From Marinobacter denitrificans (GTDB lineage: Bacteria; Pseudomonadota; Gammaproteobacteria; Pseudomonadales; Oleiphilaceae): a stretch of 64,000 nucleotides of DNA. The DNA is taken from contig NZ_VMHN01000010.1 in assembly GCF_008795955.1 (NCBI RefSeq), positions 98,526 to 162,525 on the forward strand, written 5' to 3'. The position numbers and the translations under genes were made by a program. Below the pieces are notes generated by a model that saw only the letters and a program-made list of their open reading frames with translations, ran no database searches and was not told where the DNA came from. Positions 47,087 to 55,783 of this stretch are shown piece after piece (position 1 is the first letter of the stretch; every line of letters begins with the position of its first letter).

Positions 47087-47707
47087 TCAGCGGTTTCCTA
47101 TCCGGTCGGATATTTCCTGCCTCCGGCCTGCATCAGCGATTTCCCGGCCCGGTCGGGGTGGTGCCCTGAGAGCCTTGTTCAGATAAACCTGGGCCCTGGT
47201 GTCCTCGCCCTGTTCAAGCAGAAAATCACCGAAAAAGTAATTGGGGTCGATCCCCTCGGGATTGATCGCCAGGGCCTTTTGCAGATATTTCTCAGCCTGT
47301 TTGTCATCGCCGAACGACAACGGCCACCCCGGCACCTGATAATAAAGGCTGCCAAGGGACGTATAGGCCGAGCCCGCCAGAGCACGCTCATCAATGGCGA
47401 GGGCCATTTCCAGTGACTTACGGGCATCCTTAACCAGGCCCAGGGCCCCCAGTCCTCCCCTGGCGCCAGCATAGGTACTCAGCACAATCCCCTGCCAGAT
47501 CAGTGGCTCCGCACGGTCCGGGTAATCTGCAACGAACTGCTCTGCTGACTCGGCCAGCTCTTCAAACGCTTTTTCCTTTTGATCTTCCGGCAACTGGTAC
47601 TGGATCTCCGCCCAGCGATGCTGGATATCCGCCAGGTCCGTTTCCAGATCCGCGGCCCAGAGCGGCAGGGCGACCATCCACGCCATCATCAGTATCATCC
47701 ACTTCAT
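47087..47707 (-). CDS. TPR-repeat exported protein
   Basis: 206 residues. The signal peptide is MILMMAWMVALPLWA. The body is helical with tetratricopeptide-like repeats (LIWQGIVLSTYAGARGG, AGSAYTSLGSLYYQVPGWPLSFGDDKQAEKYLQKAL). Its ATG overlaps the SDR stop by four bases (ATGA), making it the last gene of the T_hemolysin/ligase operon. A scaffold role in the periplasm is the only reasonable statement. Confidence 0.82.
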   Translation of the reverse strand: MKWMILMMAWMVALPLWAADLETDLADIQHRWAEIQYQLPEDQKEKAFEELAESAEQFVADYPDRAEPLIWQGIVLSTYAGARGGLGALGLVKDARKSLEMALAIDERALAGSAYTSLGSLYYQVPGWPLSFGDDKQAEKYLQKALAINPEGIDPNYFFGDFLLEQGEDTRAQVYLNKALRAPPRPGREIADAGRRQEISDRIGNR

Positions 47708-48486
47708 GACACTACTCCTGAATTGAGAAAACGCCGTATAACCGGCAGCTGCTTGAGCATGGCTTTATCAACGAGGCGAGGGAGCAGTCCGTTGATGACC
47801 ACGAACAGTTTCTCCGGCCAGCCAAGGAAACGGCGGCGGTCGTCGTTTTCCATGGCACGCAGAATCTGGGAGGCCACGGCCTCCGGTGCGTCAACACTGT
47901 TGCCAAGGGCCCGATTCAGTTCATTCACTTCCGCCGGATTCATTTCCGTGGCGGTGGCCCGTGGTGCTACATAAACCACCTGTACCGCGGTGTCTGCCAG
48001 CTCCCGGCGCAGGGCTTCGGTAAATCCGCGAAGGCCGAACTTGGTGGCGCAATAGGCGGTATATCCGGGAAAACCGATACTGCCAAAGGTGGACCCCACA
48101 AAGATCAGAGCGCCGTTGCCGGCCTTATCGAAACGGGGCACAAAATGCCTCGCCACCAGCATGGCAGAACGAAGGTTCACGAAGAGCTGGGTGTCCAGTT
48201 CACTGACGGCCATGGAGGAAAGCCCGGCAAAACGATTCTGTCCGGCACAATGAATCACCCCGTCGATCTCCGGATACGCCTCGCTCAGACGCACAAGCTG
48301 CTGATCGAGATCGGCGGCAGCAAGATCCAGATGCACAACTGCCACGCTTTCCCGATGCTCAAGTTTATCCGGATGCCTGGATGCCACTATAACCCGTGCT
48401 CCGGCCATTATCAGGGGCTCCACCAAGGCCCTGCCGATACCGCCAGTGCCTCCCAACAGCAGGAATACGCGATCACGCAGCTTCAT
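47704..48486 (-). CDS. Short-chain dehydrogenase in the T_hemolysin/ligase operon
   Basis: 260-residue SDR. The cofactor loop LLGGTGGIGRALV is at the N-terminus, followed by IHCAGQNRF, catalytic Ser in FVGSTFGS and YCATKFGLRGF. The start at 48486 (MKLRDRVFLL) is chosen because it overlaps the ligase stop by 14 bases and gives a normal N-terminus; the frame extends upstream without resemblance. It could reduce a keto or acyl intermediate made by the upstream enzymes. Confidence 0.88.
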   Translation of the reverse strand: MKLRDRVFLLLGGTGGIGRALVEPLIMAGARVIVASRHPDKLEHRESVAVVHLDLAAADLDQQLVRLSEAYPEIDGVIHCAGQNRFAGLSSMAVSELDTQLFVNLRSAMLVARHFVPRFDKAGNGALIFVGSTFGSIGFPGYTAYCATKFGLRGFTEALRRELADTAVQVVYVAPRATATEMNPAEVNELNRALGNSVDAPEAVASQILRAMENDDRRRFLGWPEKLFVVINGLLPRLVDKAMLKQLPVIRRFLNSGVVS

Positions 48487-50659
48487 GGCGCGACTCCCTG
48501 GAACTGACCGGCAGCGGAATGCTGTGGAGCATGTCTCCATACAGGCGATACACCATCCGCGCCGCTTCGATAATCGCCTGCTGATCATCCTCATCAGTGA
48601 TTTCGTTCATCAGATTACGGAAGAATTCGAAGTGTTCCTGATCCAGGGCACCGTGGGAGTAAAGGTAGCTAAAGGCATTGTCTGGCAGGCCCAGCTGTTT
48701 CTGGATGGCTTCGCCCAGCGGGGTAGCCAGCTCAATGGAAGTACCTTCAAGAACCTGAACCATACCGAAGAACGCAGCCGGGTTGCCGCGCTGAATACGG
48801 TCGTACAGATAGGCCACCATCAGCTCAATCGAGGTATCCGGACGGCCATTGCGGATAGCATCCCGGTCCGCACCGCAGGCCTCCAGATCGTCCAGTATCC
48901 ATTCGTGGTGTCCATATTCTTCCTCGATGTACTCCACGAGGGCCTTGCGCACAAACTCCAGACGCTCCGGAAGCTGGCCACCGCAGGCCATCATCAGCGG
49001 CACGGTGTGCTTAACGTGATGGTAGGCCTGGGTAAGAAACCAGGTATATCCCTGAATATCAAAACGGCCTTTACGGATAGCTTCGATAACCGGGGCTGTG
49101 GTGACGTGGGCGCGGGCTTGCGCGGTTTCAGATTGCAGACGGTCGAAAAATCCCATAACAGTGTCTCCTGATGTGTCGGGAACGTTTGGCTGAGCAACAG
49201 TAAGGTTCATGAAAATCGGGAAGGCCCCCGCCAACAAGGTTGGCAAGTCAGCCTGCAGCTGATGGCGAACGGGCCGGCCGTTTGCGGTTATATGGCCCTG
49301 CGCTCGGGTCAGCAGCTGCCGACGGATATACACCGCTTCCAGCCGGGCATAATCTGGCAGTCCGGCATTAAGCCTGATTAGAGACGAACGCAGCTGCTCC
49401 GGAGAACGGCCATCCTGGACTACCAGCAGCGCCGAGAGATGCGGATCACCATCTCCGAACACCACCGCCTGACAGGCACCAACGGCCTGAATGAGCTCGC
49501 TTTCCAGCCACTCAGGGCTGATATTCCTCCCAAAGCTGGTTATAAGCAGGTTCTTGGCGCGGCCATTCACCGACAGGAAACCCGCCGCGTCCAAGCCACC
49601 CAGATCCCCGGTATCCAGCCATTCATCCGCTTCAGGCTCATCGCCCAGGTAGCCAAGATGGGTGTTACCTCTGACCAGAATGCGACCGCGTTCATCTACC
49701 CGGACCTCAACGTGGGAAAGAGGTTTACCGACAGAACCCTCGCACTCGGCGCTGGGAACATTGAGCGCAACCACGGAGCTGCATTCGGACAGCCCATAGC
49801 CCTCGTAGAGTGGCAAGCCGGCGGCCCGCCCACGCTCCAGCAGCTCGGACGAAACCCGACCACCCCCCACGGCCAGGAAGCGGAACGACGTGTTCTTCAA
49901 CTGCCCCTGCTCAGCCGCAGTCACCAGGGCCATGGCTAGCTCCGGCACCAGGATTAGCGAATGCGGCGTGCTTTGGTTAATGCCCTCAATCAGGCGGCCA
50001 AGATTCAGCCCGCTGCTGCCCGTCATGCCCAGACTCTGTAATGGCGCCACCATAACGGTCCCGCCCATAACTAGCGGCAGGTAGATTCCGGCGATGTTTT
50101 CCAGCAGGGTCGCCATCGGCAGGATGCAAAGATGCCGTTCAGGCTCAACACCCGCCAGCCGCTCTTTCAGGGCAAGCGTAGTTGCTGTCATTTGCCCGAC
50201 AGACAGGCACACGCCCTTGGGTGTGCCTGTACTGCCGGAGGTAAAGGTGATTTTTGCGGTCTGCTGCGGCATCCAGGCCCCGGCTGCGGAGACCGGCAAA
50301 GGCCGAAACCAGACACCATGGCCCAGGTGGTGGTTGCCTGTATCCGTTTCTACAGATAACAGGCCATCCAGCCCCGCTCGTTCGATGAGATGGGAGGCCT
50401 GGGATTTCGAAAAGAACACCGGCACGGGGACACAAACCACGTCCGCCAGCAGGCAGGCCAGGTCGGCCAGTACCCAGGCCACCGAGTTGTCCCCACAAAG
50501 GCCAGCACGCCGCACTCCCAGACGGATCAACTGATCGGCCAACGCCCGCGCGGCCTGCATCATCTGGGCATAAGTGAACGCTGAATCCGGTCCTTGCAGG
50601 GCAACGCGGGAGGGGTGGGTCTCCGCCTGGCGCTCCAACAGTTCAGGCAGTCCAGCCAT
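48473..50659 (-). CDS. AMP-dependent acyl ligase fused to a haem-oxygenase-like diiron oxidase domain
   Basis: 728-residue fusion. Residues 1 to about 480 are an adenylate-forming ligase: A3 loop FTSGSTGTPKG, A5 YEGYGLSE, A7 WLDTGDLGG, hinge GRAKNLLITSFGRNISP. The usual A10 lysine (GK) is replaced: the motif reads TANGRPVRH. From about 502 the protein is an HDO-type domain like UndA/TenA relatives, with candidate metal ligands in EYIEEEYGHHEWILDD and HGALDQEHFEFF. A good ribosome site and ATG lie inside the frame at the domain border. The ATG overlaps the T_hemolysin stop by 17 bases. Likely role: activate an acyl chain, then oxidise or fragment it. Confidence 0.85.
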   Translation of the reverse strand: MAGLPELLERQAETHPSRVALQGPDSAFTYAQMMQAARALADQLIRLGVRRAGLCGDNSVAWVLADLACLLADVVCVPVPVFFSKSQASHLIERAGLDGLLSVETDTGNHHLGHGVWFRPLPVSAAGAWMPQQTAKITFTSGSTGTPKGVCLSVGQMTATTLALKERLAGVEPERHLCILPMATLLENIAGIYLPLVMGGTVMVAPLQSLGMTGSSGLNLGRLIEGINQSTPHSLILVPELAMALVTAAEQGQLKNTSFRFLAVGGGRVSSELLERGRAAGLPLYEGYGLSECSSVVALNVPSAECEGSVGKPLSHVEVRVDERGRILVRGNTHLGYLGDEPEADEWLDTGDLGGLDAAGFLSVNGRAKNLLITSFGRNISPEWLESELIQAVGACQAVVFGDGDPHLSALLVVQDGRSPEQLRSSLIRLNAGLPDYARLEAVYIRRQLLTRAQGHITANGRPVRHQLQADLPTLLAGAFPIFMNLTVAQPNVPDTSGDTVMGFFDRLQSETAQARAHVTTAPVIEAIRKGRFDIQGYTWFLTQAYHHVKHTVPLMMACGGQLPERLEFVRKALVEYIEEEYGHHEWILDDLEACGADRDAIRNGRPDTSIELMVAYLYDRIQRGNPAAFFGMVQVLEGTSIELATPLGEAIQKQLGLPDNAFSYLYSHGALDQEHFEFFRNLMNEITDEDDQQAIIEAARMVYRLYGDMLHSIPLPVSSRESRHEAA
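49154..49169 (-). promoter_or_regulatory. Internal ribosome binding site and start codon in the ligase-oxidase fusion
   Basis: AGGAG (49165-49169) is followed eight bases later by ATG (49154-49156), in frame. It would make a free 227-residue oxidase (MGFFDRLQSETAQ). The preceding linker (AQPNVPDTSGDT) looks unstructured. So the locus may yield both a fusion and a separate oxidase. Confidence 0.65.
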
Positions 50660-51350
50660 AGGAGCCTCCCCTCATCGAATCATCACCAGCCTGGTCCGTG
50701 ACCGACTGGATCAATCTCAGCAACCCGGCGCTGCGCAGAGCGGACATTCCGTCGGCCACGCGAATCGCCATCACCACCGGATGGTGGTCGTAATAGCGCC
50801 CCCAGCCAGCACCGCCATCGGGCAGGCGCGCCGGATCAGCATCCGCCAGCACCTGAGTGGCAATACCCAGTCGGTGAAAGCTGTTGCGCAGCTGATCCGT
50901 ACCCGTGCACACGACCCAGTCATAGCCGGCGCCATCCAGCCAAACCGACAGCGAGGCAAACAGATAACGGCTGACACCGGCTTCAACACCGGCCAGATGG
51001 GCAATCTCGGCAATCCTGCGACGCTCAATGCCGACCACCGGCATCACCGCTTCAACCGGTACCGCAAGGTAATCTTCGAGAAACAGTCTTTCCTGAGCCG
51101 CATTGCGCACGCCAACCGCTGCCAGCAGGGATCCCTGGGCCGTTGTCAGGGCGAGCAAAGCCGGAATGCGCAGGGAAGGTTCCGCGCCATAGGCAAGAAG
51201 AAACCTTCGGCGAATGAATCCGGCAACCGTACCGGCCATTGCGGTGTCTGGTCGGATTTCGCAAAACCAGCGACCGGCACAACGGATGACCGGGACCACC
51301 TCCCCGCAGTCCGGGGCACAACAGGTCGACATCATCAGCGGGTCTGTCAT
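50643..51350 (-). CDS. Thermostable-hemolysin family (PF12261-like) protein
   Basis: 235 residues. The C-terminal two-thirds match the T_hemolysin family, now placed with GNAT/autoinducer-synthase-like acyltransferases: RRRIAEIAHLAGVEAG, SRYLFASLSVWLDGAGYDWVV, TDQLRNSFHRLGI, ADADPARLPDGGAGWGRYYDHHP. The start at 51350 follows GGGAGA. First gene of the four-gene operon. The old name comes from Vibrio; the context (acyl ligase, oxidase, SDR) suits an N-acyl transfer or small-molecule synthesis role better than a toxin. That is inference. Confidence 0.85.
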   Translation of the reverse strand: MTDPLMMSTCCAPDCGEVVPVIRCAGRWFCEIRPDTAMAGTVAGFIRRRFLLAYGAEPSLRIPALLALTTAQGSLLAAVGVRNAAQERLFLEDYLAVPVEAVMPVVGIERRRIAEIAHLAGVEAGVSRYLFASLSVWLDGAGYDWVVCTGTDQLRNSFHRLGIATQVLADADPARLPDGGAGWGRYYDHHPVVMAIRVADGMSALRSAGLLRLIQSVTDQAGDDSMRGGSYGWTA

Positions 51351-51487
51351 AAACAATCTCCCTTGGGTACAGGAGCCAGACTAGAGGGGCAGCCTTAACC
51401 AAGGCTTAAGAGGATTCGGGACTTTTCTTAAGCTCGCCTTAAGGTTTCTGTGCCAGAATGATTTCCAGACCCGTTACAGGACCTGCC

Positions 51488-52171
51488 ATGCGGATATTGC
51501 TCGTAGAAGATGACCACCATCTGGCCAACACCATGCTGGACATGCTGCGCGACGACCAGAACACCGTCGACTGGCTGGACGATGGTCAGCAGGCGGTGAA
51601 CGCCCTTACCAGCGAACACTTTGATCTGGCCATTCTGGATCTCACCCTACCGCGACTTGATGGGCTTGATGTGCTGAAAGCGACCCGCAAGCACGGCGTT
51701 CAGACACCGGTGATCATTCTTACTGCCAGGGCCGGTCTTGATGAAAAACTGGACGGCCTTGATGCCGGTGCCGATGACTATCTGACAAAGCCCTTTGCCA
51801 TGGCCGAGCTCAAGGCCCGAATCAGGGCGGTGACCCGCCGGGGCATCTCTGCCCCCCAGAACGGTCTGACGGTGGGAGCACTGCTGCTGAACCCGGAATC
51901 CGGCCAGCTCACCAGGGGCGACGAAGTCATCACCCTGCCCCGCAGCGAGTTCCAGATTCTGCACTACCTGATGCGCCATCCCGACCAGGTGGCAACCCGC
52001 AGGCGCCTGGAAGAACAGCTCTACGGCTGGGACCAGGGAGCGGAAAGCAACGCTCTTGAAGTGCATATCCATCACCTTCGCCGCCGGGTCGGTAAGGCCA
52101 CCATTCGCACCATTCGCGGCGTGGGTTACCTGCTCGACAGTCAGGCCGCCGGGGTACCGGAATGTCCCTGA
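51488..52171 (+). CDS. OmpR-family response regulator, QseB/PmrA-like
   Basis: 227 residues: receiver (LLVEDDHHLA, phospho-Asp in LAILDLTLPRLDGLDV, KPFAMAELKAR) and a winged-helix DNA-binding domain (LPRSEFQILHYLM, ALEVHIHHLRRRVG, IRTIRGVGYLL). The start at 51488 follows AGGA. It lies 137 bases from the divergent T_hemolysin operon and may regulate it. Confidence 0.92.
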   Translation: MRILLVEDDHHLANTMLDMLRDDQNTVDWLDDGQQAVNALTSEHFDLAILDLTLPRLDGLDVLKATRKHGVQTPVIILTARAGLDEKLDGLDAGADDYLTKPFAMAELKARIRAVTRRGISAPQNGLTVGALLLNPESGQLTRGDEVITLPRSEFQILHYLMRHPDQVATRRRLEEQLYGWDQGAESNALEVHIHHLRRRVGKATIRTIRGVGYLLDSQAAGVPECP

Positions 52172-53583
52172 CCCGCACCCTGACCTTGCTGGTTACCTCA
52201 ACGGTTCTGCTGGTTGCCCTCATCGCTGCCGCATGGAGTTACATTGAAAGTAACCATGAGCTGGAAGAGCTGTTTGATGCCGAACTGGCCCAAAGCACAA
52301 GGATCGTCCAGGGTCTGGTTCGTCATCTCGCCGATACCCAGTCCATGGAACAATTACCGAAAACCCTCAGTGAAACCCTGGAACTCCCCCGAGCCGACCA
52401 ATTGGGCATCGACTTTGAGGGTGACTATGACGAAATCCTGCCCGGCGGAACCGGCCACAAATATGAGAAAAAACTGGCTTTTGAAGTCTGGACACCGGAG
52501 CGCGAACCCCTGCTGGACACCCTCATGGCCGATGATACCGAGGGCCTGGTTCCGGGTTACTCCTGGGCCGAGTCCAGTGGGCACCGGTGGCGTGTTTTCA
52601 CGCTCCAGGACCCGGCCACCGGTTTCTGGATCCGTACCGCTCAACGGGAAGATATTCGTCAGGAGCTGAGCCAGGAGCTGGCGCTTGGCAATGTACTACC
52701 TCTGCTTATCGCACTGCCACTGCTGCTGATTGCGGCCAGTGCCGCCATTCAACTGGGATTCCGACCCCTGCGGAGACTGGAGCGCCCTATCCGCCATATG
52801 GCGCCGGAAAACATCCATCCACTGGACGACCAACAGGCACCGAAGGAGGTAGCGGGGCTGGTTCAGGCGGTGAACAGTCTGCTCAAGCGGCTGAACCAGG
52901 CTCTTGAACGGGAGCGCCGGTTCTCTGCCGATGCTGCCCACGAACTGCGGACGCCACTGGCCGCATTGCGGCTGAACCTCGAGAAAGCCTGCGAGAAGGA
53001 TCCGGAGCAGTTTGGCGGCATCATCCAGTCAGTCGACCGGATGGTGCACCTGGTCGAGCAAATGCTGTTGCTCAGTCAGGTCGACTCCGGCAATGATTTT
53101 GTCCCCGGCTATCACAATCTTTCCGCTATTCTCGAACAAAGCGTCGCAGATGTTGCACCTCTGGCCATTAAGAAGGAGATAGACCCCATACTGGAAGACG
53201 ACACCGGTGAAGCCCTGACGTGCTGCCACAGCGCACTGATCAATACCCTGATGCGCTCCCTCCTCGCCAATGCCATTCAGTACAGCCCGGAACACACCGT
53301 GGTTACAACCCGCCTTACCCCCTCCGGTGACGGTTACCAGATAACCGTGTGCGATCAGGGCCCGGGCATTCCGCCACAAGAGCACGAACGAGCACTCAGC
53401 CGTTTCGTAAGGCTGGACCAACGCAGGGGGGGCGGTGCCGGGCTCGGACTTGCCATCGCAAGGCGCATCGCGGAACTCCATGGAGGACAGCTGACCCTCG
53501 GTGAACGCACCGACGGTCAGAGCGGACTCTGTGTCAGCATCTGGCTTCCGGCAAGAGCCGTCTGCGAAACCAGCAGGGCGTGA
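52162..53583 (+). CDS. Sensor histidine kinase, QseC-like
   Basis: 473 residues with two membrane helices (about 7-25 and 175-195), a periplasmic domain between them, HAMP-like linker, H-box FSADAAHELRTPLAALRL, and the ATPase boxes LLANAIQYSP, DQGPGIPPQE, GAGLGLAIARR. The start overlaps the regulator stop by ten bases. The signal is unknown. Confidence 0.92.
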   Translation: MSLTRTLTLLVTSTVLLVALIAAAWSYIESNHELEELFDAELAQSTRIVQGLVRHLADTQSMEQLPKTLSETLELPRADQLGIDFEGDYDEILPGGTGHKYEKKLAFEVWTPEREPLLDTLMADDTEGLVPGYSWAESSGHRWRVFTLQDPATGFWIRTAQREDIRQELSQELALGNVLPLLIALPLLLIAASAAIQLGFRPLRRLERPIRHMAPENIHPLDDQQAPKEVAGLVQAVNSLLKRLNQALERERRFSADAAHELRTPLAALRLNLEKACEKDPEQFGGIIQSVDRMVHLVEQMLLLSQVDSGNDFVPGYHNLSAILEQSVADVAPLAIKKEIDPILEDDTGEALTCCHSALINTLMRSLLANAIQYSPEHTVVTTRLTPSGDGYQITVCDQGPGIPPQEHERALSRFVRLDQRRGGGAGLGLAIARRIAELHGGQLTLGERTDGQSGLCVSIWLPARAVCETSRA

Positions 53584-53666
53584 GGTTACAGTCGACACCG
53601 ATACTTCCGCACCATCAGTTCCGAATTCGGCGAGTTTTTCGGGGAGTCGCTGTTAAACTCCTGACT

Positions 53667-55181
53667 ATGGACACACTGACTGATGACCTCTGCTACCAGG
53701 CACTGAAAACCCGAGATGCTCGCTTCGACGGACGTTTCTACACCGCCGTGGTGACCACCGGTATTTTCTGCCGCCCGATCTGCCCGGCAGTCACGCCCAG
53801 GCGTGACAACGTACGCTTTTATCCATCGGCAGAGACCGCCATGGCCAATGGTTTTCGCCCCTGCCTGCGATGCCGTCCGGAAGCGGCTCCGGGCAGCCCG
53901 GCAGCCAATGGCGTGCACACCACGCTGGCCCGGGCCGTGCGACTGGTCGAAGAGGGCGCCCTGGACACCGGCTCCGTCTCTGAACTGGCTGAACGCCTGG
54001 GCATCACTGATCGCTACCTCCGCCAGCTCTACCAACGTCATACCGGAGTGAGCCCCAGCCAGCATGCACGTGCCCGTCGTCTGTTGCGGGCACGGCAGTT
54101 GATCGTGGACAGCAATCTGAGCATGACGGACATTGCCGATATTGCAGGCTTTGGCAGTCTTCGCCGCTTTAATCAGACCCTGAAAGAAGCTTATGGCGAC
54201 GCCCCGACCGCCTGGCGCCGGGGGCTCAAACCACAGATGAGTGCCGGCCGCCAGAGCCCTGAAAGTTCGTTTCTACCTGCAAAGGATGACCTTGTCCTGT
54301 TCCTGCAGGCCCGCCCGCCCTTTGACAGCGATGAACTGCTGTCTTTCTTCCGTGCCCGCGCCATCCCCGGGCTGGAATCGGTGGGAAAGGAGTATTACGC
54401 GCGATCGGTATTCGTGCGGGGCCAAGCCGGCCTGGTCATCTGTCGCCCACAAACCAGCCCGCCAGGCGTACAGATTATTGTCCGGGGTCCGGCTCGCCAG
54501 GCCATCCTGGAAGTGAGTGCCCGGATACGCCGCCTGTTCGACCTGGACGCCGATCTGCCAGGCATCACCGCTCATCTTGCTCGCGACCCCATATTACAGC
54601 CCCTGGTCAGACAGCACCCCGGGCTGCGGGTACCCGGCTGCTGGGACCGGTTCGAATTCGCTGTCCGGGCTGTGCTTGGACAACAGATATCGATTACGGC
54701 CGCCCGCACGCTCGCAAGCCGACTGGTTGCCCGCCTGGGCAGTCCTCTTCCTGCGGATTTGACCAACAACACAGGGATCACCCACCAATTTCCCGCTCCA
54801 GAGGCGATAGCACGACAGGCCCCAGGCAATCCAGGAATGCCTCAAAGCCGGGCGGACACTCTGGCACAGGTGTCGGCACGGTTCGCCGAACCCGGTTTTG
54901 CCGATCTGGACGGTAAAACCCTGCTGGAGCAATTGGCTTCCCTGCGTGGTATCGGGCCCTGGACCCTCAACTACCTGTCGCTACGCGGTCTGGGAGATCC
55001 GGACGCTTTCCCGGCAAGTGATCTGGGCCTGCTCAAGGCTTCTGCCAGCCTTGGTGGCCCTACCACCGCCGGGGCGCTAACCCGCCATGCCGAGCGCTGG
55101 CGCCCGTGGCGGGCCTATGCCGCTCAGTACCTGTGGACATCACTGGCAACCCAATCAGGCCGGGAGGAGACAATCTCATGA
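53667..55181 (+). CDS. Ada-type transcription domain fused to AlkA 3-methyladenine glycosylase
   Basis: 504 residues. Residues 10-75 form the Ada zinc/methyl-acceptor domain with four cysteines (GIFCRPICPA and CLRCRPEA). An AraC helix-turn-helix follows at 100-185. From about 220 is an AlkA glycosylase with the HhH motif LRGIGPWTLNYLSLRG and the catalytic Asp in PASDLGL. It should sense methyl phosphotriesters, activate transcription, and remove alkylated purines. It overlaps the downstream ogt-like gene by four bases. The start at 53667 is the canonical MDTLTDD. Confidence 0.93.
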   Translation: MDTLTDDLCYQALKTRDARFDGRFYTAVVTTGIFCRPICPAVTPRRDNVRFYPSAETAMANGFRPCLRCRPEAAPGSPAANGVHTTLARAVRLVEEGALDTGSVSELAERLGITDRYLRQLYQRHTGVSPSQHARARRLLRARQLIVDSNLSMTDIADIAGFGSLRRFNQTLKEAYGDAPTAWRRGLKPQMSAGRQSPESSFLPAKDDLVLFLQARPPFDSDELLSFFRARAIPGLESVGKEYYARSVFVRGQAGLVICRPQTSPPGVQIIVRGPARQAILEVSARIRRLFDLDADLPGITAHLARDPILQPLVRQHPGLRVPGCWDRFEFAVRAVLGQQISITAARTLASRLVARLGSPLPADLTNNTGITHQFPAPEAIARQAPGNPGMPQSRADTLAQVSARFAEPGFADLDGKTLLEQLASLRGIGPWTLNYLSLRGLGDPDAFPASDLGLLKASASLGGPTTAGALTRHAERWRPWRAYAAQYLWTSLATQSGREETIS

Positions 55182-55699
55182 GTACAATTATCAATCTAAG
55201 CCACTTCCCCAGCCCTGTTGGCCCACTCAGCCTGGCCACGGTCGATGGCAAACTGGTTCACCTGGACTTCGAGGGCAACGACGAACGCATGCAGACCCTG
55301 CAGGCCCGACGCTTTCGTGGTGCCCAGTGGCAGGAACGGAGCGGATCTGCCCCAGAGGCCATTACACGTTGGCTGGAGGCTTACTTCGCTGGTGAATTCC
55401 AGCCCCTGCCGTGGCCTCATCTCCAATTAACCGGGACCGACTTCCAGCAACAGGTGTGGCAGGGACTCATTGGCATACCGACCGGCCAGCCCTGTTCCTA
55501 CCGGGCGCTGGCTGAAACCCTGGGCAACCCCAGGGCGGTACGCGCCGTGGCCCGGGCCAATGCCCTCAACCCGGTGGCTATCCTGATTCCCTGCCATCGG
55601 GTCATTGGTGCCGACGGAACACTGACCGGTTACGCCGGAGGCCTGGAACGCAAGGCCTGGCTACTCGAGCACGAGACCAAAAACCTGAAGGCGCTTTAA
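55178..55699 (+). CDS. ogt: Methylated-DNA-protein cysteine S-methyltransferase
   Basis: 173 residues. The acceptor cysteine lies in LIPCHRVIGADGTLTGYAGG, the family signature, with ARANALNPV before it. It takes the methyl group from O6-methylguanine in a suicide reaction. The ATG overlaps the Ada-AlkA stop (ATGA), making an alkylation-repair operon that completes the functions split off from a full Ada protein. Confidence 0.95.
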   Translation: MSTIINLSHFPSPVGPLSLATVDGKLVHLDFEGNDERMQTLQARRFRGAQWQERSGSAPEAITRWLEAYFAGEFQPLPWPHLQLTGTDFQQQVWQGLIGIPTGQPCSYRALAETLGNPRAVRAVARANALNPVAILIPCHRVIGADGTLTGYAGGLERKAWLLEHETKNLKAL

Positions 55700-55783
55700 C
55701 CCGACAGGGGTGGGCATTAGCCGCGATAACGGCGACAATCGGCGCACAGAAGTCCCTTGAAAGGAACAGGAGCCCCTCGCGCC

